Positions 28,301 through 38,500 of a stretch of DNA of 64,000 bases are shown in pieces. The first letter of the stretch is position 1. Each line of letters opens with the position of its first letter. The notes under the pieces are model-generated. The model saw only the letters and a list, made by a program, of their open reading frames with translations. It did not search any database and had not been told where the DNA came from. The stretch spans positions 2,340,225-2,404,224 of the forward strand of contig OZ005690.1 of assembly GCA_963930775.1 (NCBI GenBank), given 5' to 3'. This DNA comes from Cliona cf. orientalis. Taxonomy: Eukaryota > Porifera > Demospongiae > Clionaida > Clionaidae. The position numbers and the translations under genes were made by a program.

Positions 28301-30660
28301 CCCATACTGGGGGAGCTGGGCTAAATCGCACAATATTATAATAAGCAGCTAAGGTCAGATACGGTTTGGGTTTAGGGTAGTGTTTGACACACAAGGGTTA
28401 GTACTACTATCGTCTATAAAGTGGTGACAAGGCAGTGGCGTTCACGGTGGTATAGTGGCTGGGGCCCTGGTGTATGGATCTATGGACCCCAGTTCGATTC
28501 TTGCTCTATTCATTGTTTTTTTCCCTTTACTCTGGAAATTTTCTAAGTTGGGAGCGAGTTTCAGGCATATAATGCCGCTCCGCATAGTTATCATGATAAA
28601 GATCCTCAACGTCAGCGACGTTTTAACTCTATTAATATAGCTCAACAAATGATGCAGCTCGTATCCATTCGAATAGATGGCTAGAAAAAGTAAGCCATCA
28701 GTACAAGTATCTACAGCAAAATCGAAGACTAGGCCTATAGTCTGGGTGCCTTAAATTATGATCTAATTTCACTAGCTGTACAATTCTATAGCTAGTAGCC
28801 AGAGTAGCCTCATGATCAGTGGCAAACTCCCGACATGCTGGGGATGAATCATGTGTGGTATGCAACTGTTATTAATTTTTTACTCCTCATCCCTTGGTCT
28901 TTATAGTGACAGTAGACTGAATCAGCTGACCAACAGATACCGTAAATCTGGAAATTTTCGGTGTAAAAATATTTTCGTAGTTGATGGCGGCTATGAAAAT
29001 TAATCTTACGAAAATTAGCATGCACTATTAACGCTAATGCGGTAAGGGGTCGTTCCTACGAAAAAATGTTTGCACGAAAATTTATCATACGAAAGTTTCT
29101 TTACACGAAAATTTCCAGATCTACGGTAGCTGCTTGTACATGTACTAGGGATTGAAGATAGTAGAAGGGCCATCCCAATCCTCCCCCTCTACTATTGAAG
29201 TCTATTACTATGAGCGAAGGCTCACCCCCTCGATGATTTACATCTCCCTAGTAATAATATGTATACTTCCATGCACTATCTATTTGCACTACAGTATATA
29301 AATATAGGCGACAATTCCCCCCAAAATCTGGATCCCTGTATAAATTCTTGGAAGGTGTCAATGAACTATCTCAAAAAAATGTAAGTTTTATTACGTGCAT
29401 GTACCTCTTTACTTCTTTCATGAGTTACCAGATCTTACACTGTATAGAGACCCAAATCACAATGATATCAATTATTGTGGCCTTGATAGTTACTGTTATT
29501 ATATCCCTAGTAACAAGTAACTTTTTTGTGTTTATGGTGTAATTTATGATAAACCTATGGTATAATTAATAAGGTAATAATTATGACAAAATTGAGGGCC
29601 TCGATGGAGCCTTTCTGAGGCTTGAAAAATAGGTAAATATGTAGTGTACCACCAGCGAGGCCCTGAATTACCTCATAGATTATATTATAGGTTACACCAT
29701 AATTACCTCATAATCGCAGAAAAGTAATGAAAAACTTAGACTACATCCCTCGTCCCTCATGACTGTGCCTACTGCACGCCGCCATTATAGACCTTAGACT
29801 CATCAACAAACCGTGCATGCTCCGTATACACCTATATTGGGGTGCATGGCTTGAGCCAGTTGATCCGGATATGACCTCCACCTGCCATGTGCTGTTGATT
29901 GGGACTCGGGAGGTAATGCCATGCCTGATCATAGGCACATGGTTCAAATTATAAATGAATGCACAGGAGTGCAGAACCCTCACCGCTTAATGCATGCATG
30001 ACTCATGCGCATGTAGCTAGATGACTGACCAGCAAGGCACAGAATGGCAGTCACTGAGGTAGGTGTCATGTAAACAGACTGGCAATAGCTGCTCACTACT
30101 ACACCACTGGGCAGAACTTAACGTGACCACTCTTGCTTGATGCCGGGTATACCTCAGATGCGTACTGTCTCTCAGACAATCCTTACCATTTAACACAGGA
30201 GGATTGGGACGGATGGACAAAAATCACCAATCGATTGTAGTAACCCTCAATCCACCTACGCTTTGCGGCAAGGGTTAATTAGCTAGTTAGGCACAGAAAA
30301 GTTGCATGCATGATAGTAATGCATGTCACAACACTGGTTGCCCACATAATAATAATATTATTATGCTATTGGGGATTCCCAAATATTTGCAGCCCTTTGA
30401 ATGGCTCCTATGCGTGTAGGTAGGTACAATAGCAAGTAGAAACTCCTATAAAAATTTAATACTGGTAAGTAATTATCAGGGGCCCTACTTACATATATGT
30501 CTCTTTAATTAATGTACAGAGCCATTATGATTTGATAAACATTTGGAGGATAGTTGTTCAACCGTCAAGTCACAATGATGGGGATGCGGTTATAGAGTTG
30601 CAGTTTGTCCGTGAGTTACCATCCAACTGGGTTGAAGAATTTGATAAGATACAGTTTTAA
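10360..30660 (+). CDS. Gene C: Ig/FN3 transmembrane receptor with tandem ACT-like tail
   Basis: Thirteen exons join in frame to 697 codons: 10360-10376, 12336-12409, 15823-16185, 20317-20586, 20662-20753, 24358-24592, 25194-25487, 25746-25877, 26264-26442, 27028-27199, 27265-27300, 29295-29380 and 30520-30660. Order: signal peptide split over exons 1-2, Ig-like (31-151), FN3-like (152-241), second FN3-like split by a phase-0 intron (242-350), membrane-proximal domain (351-448), TM helix (about 453-478) followed by QRRK, then a tail of about 215 residues. The tail reads as two ACT-type units. The first runs FRAHVVFDL, PWKLLSALEVF, MVDIRIIPVD, RKIYVQFEQ, TEVEYIYKNC. The second has SGSLYKFLEGVNEL, INIWRIVVQPS, AVIELQFVREL, NWVEEFDKI. 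The ACT call is mine by eye, about 0.55 sure; the exon model is much firmer because gene D repeats it. Exon 1 was chosen because its 17-nt length and phase match gene D. Confidence 0.85.
10388..10800 (+). repeat. Repeated segments in gene C intron 1
   Basis: The phrase CTAGGGAAATGCACA followed by GTGGGGCGAGCC occurs at about 10397 and 10588, and reversed relatives occur near 12110 and 12290. A GTGCTATTGTGA(C/T)AGGGTTT stretch near 10686 is also found near 36088 in intron 1 of gene D. The shared intron sequence supports C and D being duplicates. Confidence 0.5.
12050..12070. repeat. (TA)n microsatellite
   Basis: A run of TA dinucleotides, followed by CATGTATATATAT, in gene C intron 1. Confidence 0.9.
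12410..15822. other. Gene C intron 2, mostly featureless
   Basis: This is a 3.4-kb intron between the signal-peptide exon and the Ig exon. It holds many TACATGTA and TGCATGCA palindromes. At about 14999-15190 lies a reversed copy of the repeat seen at 43098-43281. A short run of GATA/GACA-like units lies near 15593. I see no embedded gene. Confidence 0.5.
17104..17338. mobile_element. MITE with 17-bp TIR
   Basis: The left end is AGGCCACTGTAATTTGA and the right end is TCAAGTTACAGTGGCCT, one mismatch from an exact inverted repeat. A related, decayed copy in the opposite orientation is at about 49070-49240. It lies in gene C intron 3. Confidence 0.6.
17919..18339. mobile_element. MITE, TACCGTA type, 421 bp
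   Basis: The ends are TACCGTAGAATCCCACGATT and AATTGTGGGATTCTACGGTA, a TIR of about 28 bp with TA at each end. The inside has a C-run and two segments on a GGGGCTTAT..GCGAG theme. Non-coding, in gene C intron 3. Confidence 0.7.
18741..18909. mobile_element. MITE with CAGGGCCAAGTATAGC ends
   Basis: CAGGGCCAAGTATAGC on the left and GCTATACTTGGCCCTG on the right bound 169 bp of non-coding sequence. I could not define a target duplication. Confidence 0.6.
19520..19835. repeat. Inverted repeat, arms about 75 bp
   Basis: The arm near 19525-19595 (ATGAGTAGATTAGATGGGAG, GTTCCAGGAGGATGACGTAG) reappears reversed near 19755-19830, with some differences. This is a diverged foldback in gene C intron 3. 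Confidence 0.5.
21097..21802. repeat. Family b element, interrupted by a MITE
   Basis: The ends are ATATCCCCAGTAG and CTACTGGGGATAT. Without the 191-bp MITE at 21379-21569 its length is about 515 bp, close to the 479-bp copy at 2385-2863. Inside gene C intron 5. Confidence 0.6.
21379..21569. mobile_element. MITE, TACCGTA type, 191 bp
   Basis: The ends are TACTGTAAATCTGGAAATTT and AAATTTCCAGATCTACGGTA. It is inserted in a family b element; the copy at 2385-2863 has no insert at the matching GCGCTA site. A sister copy is at 28938-29128. Confidence 0.75.
22490..22905. mobile_element. Family a MITE copy
   Basis: It shares AATACGCCGCCATAAATTCG and the following sequence with 2884-3292 at high identity, with worn ends. 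A short TTAGGG run (about 22430-22445) lies just before it. Confidence 0.6.
23992..24198. mobile_element. MITE, TACCGTA type, 207 bp
   Basis: The ends are TACCATATAGCCGAAAATAT and the complement of a TACCGTATAGCTGGAAATTT end. The inside repeats AATTTGGCAGT-like units. A piece of a relative lies near 44640-44740. Confidence 0.6.
27606..28063. mobile_element. TIR element with internal tandem repeats and a tRNA-like segment
   Basis: The ends are GTAACGACGCAAATGC and GCATTTGCGTCGTAAC, one mismatch from an inverted repeat. Inside, a unit of the type GGAGGGGCTGGGAGGTC, GGTTGCGAATGGTTAGCA recurs about four times, and about 27930-27995 has tRNA-like A-box (GGCCAAGTGGTTGGGC) and B-box (GGGTTCAAATC) sequences. 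Gene C intron 11. Confidence 0.55.
28440..28520 (+). repeat. tRNA-derived SINE head
   Basis: An A-box-like GGTGGTATAGTGGCTG and a B-box-like AGTTCGATTC are spaced as in a tRNA, with a pyrimidine-rich stretch after them. The arms do not fold into a clean cloverleaf, so it is read as a tRNA-derived repeat, not a working tRNA. Confidence 0.45.
28938..29128. mobile_element. MITE, TACCGTA type, 191 bp
   Basis: The ends are TACCGTAAATCTGGAAATTT and AAATTTCCAGATCTACGGTA. It sits in a repeat whose reversed copy at 36968-37200 lacks the insert and has a single TA, so the TA target duplication is seen directly. Confidence 0.8.
29490..29912. repeat. Degraded family b plus family a copy
   Basis: TATCCCTAGTAACAAGTAAC onward resembles family b, and from about 29740 CTACATCCCTCGTCCCTCAT resembles family a. 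Both are truncated. Gene C intron 12. Confidence 0.45.
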
Positions 30661-32839
30661 TCTTGTAACTGTAAAAACCTCATACAAGTAATCTTGCAAT
30701 AACAATGTATGGTTGTTTAGGCATTTTGTATACACTTTTCAGTGTCATCTAAGGATTCAGAACATTTGTGTTTCACATTGATTGTATGATCTTTAGGCAT
30801 TTTGAGTGTACACAATACACATGATATTCACATTATTATGGGCCATAAGTTAACCAATACTAATCTATACACCTGAAACAAATTTTCCAATTCAGTCAGT
30901 GTGGCCTATAGCTAATTCTCACTTAATTATTTGTTCAACGCTGTTTCTATCACTTTGTGGTTGAACAGCATTCTGTGCATACTTAGTCATAGTTAAAGTC
31001 TCTTTGTCTGCAATGGAGGGTTGTTCCAGTTTGGGGGCATATTATTATGTACATCAACAGAATGCCTCCAGCTGCCCCCAGAAGAAATACAGTACCATCC
31101 ATGTCATATCTTCATTCCAATCGTGGGTACAGATTCATCGCGTAGCTGCATCTTTCAGTCTCTCTACAATTTAAACCTAAGTAGTGCTTGCCCACTTTCT
31201 GGTCAGCTGCATAAGAGGTGTGGCCTAGCAAATCGTGAGAATCACCAGTCCACAGATAGCCATGCAGCTATAGTGAATACTTGCATTCTAGAGCAGTTTT
31301 AATGATCGTTTAGCTTAATAGCACTATCAGTAGCAGACCAAGAGTGCTCTTTCTAACGAGTACTCCTGGCCCATCACTATTATAATGTGAGGAATGTTAA
31401 ATATTTTTCACAAAATAGACCCGCTGAATCCGAGAAACAAAAAATAACTTTGGATGGCCATACGGCTGTCGAAATCAAGCACGTGATGATCCAAAACATT
31501 AACCATTAATTTTATTATGGGATGTAGTCTCGCGGGATAAATGGGGGGGGGGGGGGCGTGGTTAGTCGTACGTAACATCGATGTTGATACTGCTGATGTG
31601 TGGTATTGATACTACTTTTAACAAGCTTAATTACTTTTAGTCAATACGTCAGATCCGACGATTTCTTACAAGTTTTGGTACTTCCTTAATATCCACTCGC
31701 TATCGATTCTGGGCAATTCTTTGCTCGAAGTTTAATCATGACAGTGCTTGTTAGTGTAACGACCCTTTACCGTTATGTGCCTAAAATTCCTTAAACCTTG
31801 CTCGTGTTTGTGTACATGTATGCTACAATTTTCATGTGCAATGTGAGTGGGTCACTGGTAAAGGCGCCAGCATTGACTACCAGCATGTTTAGCAAAAGGA
31901 TCTTATATTAGTATGACATGAGTAAGCCAAGTTTAGTCACTGAGTATTATACTATAATAATATATCCTACAAGTGTGGTTTCAGGTGTGCACTTTAATTG
32001 CCCTATCAACTACTTAGTGCATAGTAAAATGACCACCAGCAAACATAATATGGGGAGTCGGTGAGTTGGGAAGGAGGTCATAATAGCTATTAAATTTGTT
32101 TTCAAATATGGACAAATTTAAAGTAATAATTTAATGCGAGCCACACAAACTGATACTATGTGAGAAAACGATGCACTTTTATCTATAATTATGTGTGCAT
32201 AATATGTTTGCATTTATTATAATTATGTGTATGTAGTAATACATTAATTGTCCATGTGTTCAACAGCCACTCATGCATGCACACACACACACACACACAC
32301 ACACATGCATTCACATAGTATTATGAAAGTATATAAGTGGTCAGTATTATAGTTGTTGATTACATCGACCTTGAATGCATGTTATATCAACGTACAGCAT
32401 GTTATGATCATAGTATGCAGGTTATAATTATTGGATCAATCTATCGATGTTTGGGACCTTAGAATCAGTGATGTACAATGATAAAAAATTATTATGGCAC
32501 ATGTTGACGACATAATTATATTCTGTGTGCTAACGGATGATCATGCTCATAATTATTATTATGTACTTAATAAAACTACATGCAGAGAACATAATAGTAC
32601 CACATGCAGAGAACTAGACTAAGTCTCATGCGTCAGGGCCCCTCCTATCCAGAAGTGGGCTTGGCACAAGACTAGCAGAGAACATGGGATATAGTCAAAT
32701 AAGAGTAATATTAATAATTTTATGCACAAATGTCGATAATAAGCACACTTTATTAGATATCTAGCTATAATAATATTTCGTGTAGTCACTTTTTTAGCGT
32801 ATACACTCTAAACAAGCAATAACATTTATAGGCACTACT
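30661..32839. other. Spacer between the 3' ends of C and F
   Basis: This is a 2.2-kb tail-to-tail spacer. It holds a poly-G run near 31543-31556, a (CA)n run at 32280-32304, and a probable AATAAA for gene F on the minus strand at 32754-32749. A 93-codon plus ORF at 31021-31302 has no recognisable features and is not called. Confidence 0.5.
32280..32304. repeat. (CA)n microsatellite
   Basis: About 12 CA units, flanked on both sides by TGCATG-type palindromes. Confidence 0.9.
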
Positions 32840-34904
32840 TTAAAGTTGGATCACCTCATAAGCCACATTTCTTTCTGTATCAATTATTGTTGGTGGCTCA
32901 TTGACTGATGTTGGCTCATTGTTAGCTATAGGGTCCTTTTTTGATCTGATAAAGACCACTGTAAATATTACCGAGAGAAGAGCAACAAGAAGTAAAACTA
33001 CCACTCCCATGATCCCAAGAGAGATTCCAAACACCAAAACACTAACAGTAGACTGTGTTGCAGTATCCATATCTATAATAGTGAATGATAAACATGATTA
33101 ATATCACTAACCAAACATTATAATATCGCAGCCGTTATATACTATAATAATTATATAGGCATACTTTTATGCTTGATGAATGTTCCTTCTACTAACGTTG
33201 AGAAAGTATCGTATGTGGCTGTCACAATGAAATGGTATTCATTGGGAAGTAGGATCTCTGTAGCTAAGTTTAAAACAACAGTATCACTCCACGATGTCTC
33301 AATGGGAGACTGAATGTAAGGTTGACTATTCCCATATGAAATACTGCATGTACACTGAATGCTTTTATGAGGCTGCCATTGGAGAAACATACAAGTGGCA
33401 CGGGTAAAGTTGGCATCAAATGTTACCTCCACATGTACATTTCTACCCCCTGTGTATAGAATAACAAAAAATAAGGGATACCTTAATCATTGTGGATTAC
33501 CTAGAGTAAAATTAAGAGAGGGTCCTCTTCCTATTACGTTAGTACCAAATACATGAACGATCATAGTGTCTACTGCACTGGGACAAGCAGATAAAGAAAT
33601 GTTAAACTTTAGTATTTGGCTGCAAGCTTTATTTGGAGTACACATTGAAGCTGGGATATCAGTAGAGCCACATGTCCTTCCAGAAACTGAATCCACATAC
33701 ATAACTGTATAAACTAGACTCATCAATAAATTCTGTCCATACAATATGTTGAAAGTTTCCTATAATAATATCATGTTTATGTTAGTAATATAATGATCCC
33801 TATAATATAATTTATGATATTATGTGAGTGTGTATAGAACTTACATTGAAAGTAATTATTGTGTTTACAGCTGATAAACTTTTTGTTGTATGCGAATACA
33901 CAGGGACAACATTAAGCATAGGAGAAGCAGGAACTGAAGGAATTAAAGCAAGCACAGAGCTGATACTACATGCAATACTAATAATTATACATGCAATGCC
34001 ATAATAGCTGAATGTACAGCTGCAGGCTTACCATTAAAGGCTACTGCAATTGAGGTAGTATTTCCCTCTGGGGCAAGTGAATTGCAGACACTTGTACGTA
34101 CAGAAAACATGCATAGTTGACCAATTAACACTTCAGTACAAATGACATGTACAGTTGTGTCAGTAATGCTAGTGTTAGTCCTGTTGGGACATACACCACA
34201 ATCAGAAGTTATAATATAAAACAGTACCGGACAAATGGTATTAGTAACCACTACACTCCATTCGAAGGTGACCTGCATTAAGAGTTCATCCATTACCGCT
34301 ATATCACTTATTATGACATCATTTGGTGGTGGGAAAGGATCTATATTATTATTTATGGACACAATCTATTATGACTAGCTATGTACTAAAAGTATGCATA
34401 AAGTTTCACCTTTTATAGTCTCTATAAATGATATTCCAATTATAGTAGTCGTACCATTATCATAGATACACTCTACACTTTCATTGTCCAAGCTGGAATC
34501 CACTATGATGTTCAGCTGTGAAGTATAACAGACATTTTCTTCTATCCCGATTCCACGTCCAGTAATGTTGCCACAGGTTCTGGTTTGAGTGAAAGTGCGA
34601 TGACGAAGAATTATTTCGCCACCGGTTTCAGGACACTGACTAGCTAGTGCCGATCCTCTCCAGAGTGTGCTTCCCACTCCTGGCTCACTAGCCACACGAC
34701 ATTCATAGCTAAGCATATCTCTGGGACACACACAATGACTTGTGTCCAGTAGAATATTCCGTGATGCCAATCCTACCATAATAATAATATTATTATGCAT
34801 AATGATAACAATTATGCCATGCATATCAGATAGCTATAGTTACCTATGTCGAAACTAATAAATGTTACCAATAGTACAAAAGTGAAAGATCTTTGCAAAA
34901 GCAT
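32840..34904 (-). CDS. Gene F: Ig/FN3 receptor with short ITIM-like tail
   Basis: Seven exons join in frame to 533 codons: 34904-34844, 34772-34410, 34340-34032, 33933-33845, 33759-33501, 33449-33165 and 33072-32840. Order: signal peptide (about 1-20), Ig-like domain (to 141), FN3-like (to 244), second FN3-like split by a phase-0 intron (to 360), membrane-proximal domain (to 455), TM helix (about 463-490), and a tail of about 40 residues ending AYEVIQL. VAYEVI fits the ITIM pattern (V-x-Y-x-x-I). There is no death domain; the stop follows directly in the TM exon. The gene is a close paralog of A. It is head to head with gene D, 631 bp apart. A longer alternative tail by splicing out of the last exon cannot be ruled out, but no matching downstream exons are seen. 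Confidence 0.87.
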
Positions 34905-35535
34905 CTTGTTCCTATGAGTTAAGATGTAGTACTAGATGATTACTCGGGGTCCGTGCGCACTCATGGGCCCTGAAGTGCACTCGTTTTCGGTCTTCAACTC
35001 AATTCTGATTCTGATTCTCCGTGGGATTGATACGCCCATGCCACTATGATGCCACGCCCCTAGCCCTAACCTAACCCAAACCCAAATCCAAATTTTCCAT
35101 GCACGTGTCTTTCGCGCACTTCGATTCAACGGGTAAGTGTAAAACCTGGACTCTGGACTGGACTGTGGACTGAGATTTGGACTCGATTTTGGACTGATGC
35201 GCATGCTCAGTTCAATGACGACCATTTCGTCATTGACCTGCGCATCAGTCCAAAATCGGGTCCAAATATCTCAGTCCACAGTCCAGTCCGTGAGTCCAGA
35301 GTCCAGGTTTTACACTTACCCGATCGCGGGGCCGGCCGGGGACGAGACGAAGACTGCATGCATGCAATTATGCGTGGGTGGCCCATGGGACCCCAAAAAG
35401 GAGCGTGGCATGGGCGTATCTGTCATGTGACTCCTCATTGATCGATATCGATCCTGGATCCGTTGTAAACAGTCAATCCCTCCGCTAAACTTCTTTTTTG
35501 GCCGTATTGTTTGGGACGCTCCGACCTAGATCAGA
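34905..35535. promoter_or_regulatory. Divergent spacer F/D with a large palindrome
   Basis: These 631 bp must hold the 5' control of both gene F (minus) and gene D (plus). A long foldback occupies 35028-35423. No clear TATA box was seen. Confidence 0.4.
35130..35322. repeat. Palindrome of about 193 bp built of GGACT units
   Basis: The left arm starts CGGGTAAGTGTAAAACCTGG and the right arm ends with its reverse complement. The arms carry short GGACT/AGTCC repeats. An outer inverted pair, GATACGCCCATGCCAC near 35028 and GTGGCATGGGCGTATC near 35405, extends the structure. Confidence 0.75.
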
Positions 35536-38500
35536 ATGTCTGTCTTGCCAAGGTAAGTATAAGGTAAATGAACCAGTTATGAAACAGTGAGTTATAAACT
35601 GACTTTTAGATCTAAATTATTTAGCTCTTCGTTTCATAACTGGTACACTTGTGTTTCATAACTGGTTCACTTCCCTTAATCTACTACTGAGCCAATTCGT
35701 GTGACCAGGTGGGTCAGATTTAATATGGCTAAATCTACAGTGTCTTGATTATTATCAAGAGTAAGCTTAGTTGTAGATTTAGCCATAATTATTATTATTA
35801 ACGCTCGGCGCATGCGCACGAGGGGTAATTACAGGTAGTCTGTCTGTCGACATAGAGCCAAGAGGGTCCCCTTCAAAGTTTGCATGCTGCATATATATCC
35901 ATATTATCAAAAAAGCAACGTCAAAGTGATCCCATAAGCATGCTCTAGACTAGGCACATAAGAGATCTAGATCTAGAGTGTGCCTTTTGATTGATCCAAG
36001 TTCCCCCTCTTCGAAATATTTCAAAACCCTACTTATGGCTAATCTACTCTTGCTGGTATAACTTGATGGTATCCCAAAATTTTTATGTGCTATTGTGATA
36101 GGGTTTACACTTGGTCTACCTTGTACAGCATCAAAATGATATGAATTGTCTCTTTGTATGTTATTATATGCAGGAAAATAAGGTTTCTGCTAAGGATCTG
36201 TTGTCTGTTGGTACTGATAGATGGTGTATTTGGTAAGTCTAGCTATTCATAGTCTCGTACCCAGCCTCTTTATCGCACGTGGAAAAAGAGTCTGGTGAAA
36301 CGCGTATTCAATTTTGGTTCCATACGTACGTGATGTATTATGACACAGCACAATGAATGTAATTATAAGCGATGGCGTGATCACTGTTTAATATTATTAA
36401 TCGCGCAAAGTGTTTGAAAAGCACCTACTGTAGGCTATGGCACCAGCGGGACCCTTAGACAGTGGAGTCCGAGTGCTATGCTTGTCTCGTTGCCTGATTT
36501 GTATCCAAAAGGACGGTCAAACATTGATAGTAAGCTTTCAAAAACAGGAAGATTTCCTGGTAGAGATAAAGAGAGATAAACACATCCTTGCCGGCTACAA
36601 TGTAGCTTACCGCCTTCGCCTGAACTTCACAGACACTACCATAACTCAAATTAAACATGGGGTAGCTTCGATGATCGCTTGCTGAATGACAGTCTAGCTG
36701 TCCAACGACTACCATGTAGCTATCTCCTACTAGTAAAGTGCAAAGTGCACGGTGGAGCATCACAATCTTTTCTTGATGATGTGGCACCGTTCTGCAATCT
36801 GATTGGACACGGCGAGATCTTACCGCACGGAACCAAAATTGAATACGCATTTTACCAGACTCTTTTCCGCGTGCGATAAAGAGGCCGGGTACGAGACTAA
36901 GCTATTCATGTGTATAGACTTCTAATCTCACGAGCCAAACCTTCACACATAAAAATGCGTATAATGATACTAGGGTGATGTAAATCATTGCAAGGGTGAG
37001 CCTTCGCTCACACTTAGTAGAGGGGGAGGATTGGGATGCCCCCTCTACTATCTTTGATCCATAGTACATGTACAAGCAGCTATCTGTCGTTCAGCTGATT
37101 CAGTCTATTGTTGCTATTAAGATCAAGGGATGAGGAGTACAGTTAACAGTTGCGTACCATGCATAATTCATTCCCAGTATATCAGGAGCTTGGCGCCTAC
37201 TTGTGTGGCTACAGAACTTTATAGCTAGCTATAATATTATAGATAATTAAAGACTAATTACCAAGGCAGGTGTTGAAACAGGTGATTGAGAAGTGAACGA
37301 AGAAAAAATCTCAGGGATTTGAACCCAGGACCTTCTGAATTCTAGTCGGACACTTACCAACTGAGCTACTGATCCCTGATGGCAACAGAGTGTAGGATAG
37401 GTGGTATGCATCAGTTGGTAAGAATGTCTGACTATAATTCAGAAGGTCCTGGGTTCAAATCCCGGCTTAGTCCTGAGATTTTTTTTTCTCTTCCTTCACT
37501 TCTCAATCGCCTGTTTTAGCTAGCTATAATATTATAGCATTACTGAAATTAGATCATGATATAGTCAGACTATAGCCTTCAAGTTTGCTGTAGATACTTG
37601 TACTGATGCCTTACCTTTTCTTGTTACCCCGCATGCGTGCATGCATGCAGCAGGGGGTAAAGCAATCAGTTTATCTGTCGTCTGTTGTCTGTCGTGAAGT
37701 TTGGAAGGTATTCTGCACTGTCGAGTTCGTCTCTGTGATTAAAGCATCGAAATTTGTCTCTATCAAGGTTGAGTCAGTCTTAGACTCCATCTCCATGATT
37801 TCTGGCTATGTGTATGCATTTATTGATGACCTTTTCAGTGTACACTACAACTGCCGGAAATACGGTTTATACAGTACATATGCACAAATTGCGCCCGTAT
37901 ACCGTCTAAATTAGTTTCTGTTAATCCAAGAAGGCTGTGCTTGAGCTCAAAATGTAGCTCGAAGGTAGTACTAAACGATGGTATAGATTTCAAGGCCATC
38001 AGCTGGCAAATAAGCGAGCTAACAGCGCCTGAGGCATGCCACCTCTCATAGGTATGGTTTTATGTGGTACATTTTAGTAACAGCAAAGCTTTGGCTTACC
38101 GGCTTTAAGGCTCCGTGATTGCGTGGGCGGGATGATGTCGGAATTTGCAGTTTATAGGTACCAATCTAATCTACGTCTAGTCCTAAGGCTGATTAGCGGT
38201 GTTTCACTGTACAGAAGTCTTTGTAAGACTTTGTAGCAAAGGTAATGGTCGTTTTACGACCACGCCCCCAATCCTTGGCGTGGTTGAACGCGCATGTGCG
38301 CGAGCAACGTAAGCATCTTTAGCGCATGCGCACTCTGGTAACACGCGTGGATTGCCATGGCTACCGCCAATTCCTATTACGTAATGATCTGTCGCGAACT
38401 GTACTTGAGTACTCATGACTACTGATTGATCTTGGCACACTTTTTGTTCATTTCACTTGGAGTCTTTCTTGATACAGAAATTTTTACCATGGAATCATCT

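Noticed and set aside
31021-31302. 93-codon plus ORF after gene C
   Set aside because: No recognisable feature; likely 3' UTR or spacer.
36437-36850. Overlapping ORFs on both strands
   Set aside because: They lie inside the Mutator-like element and resemble no known protein. Two opposite ORFs over the same bases point to chance.
37310-37475. Two functional tRNA genes
   Set aside because: A and B boxes are present, but the acceptor stems do not pair and the anticodon loops differ between the two copies. Read as tRNA-derived repeats.
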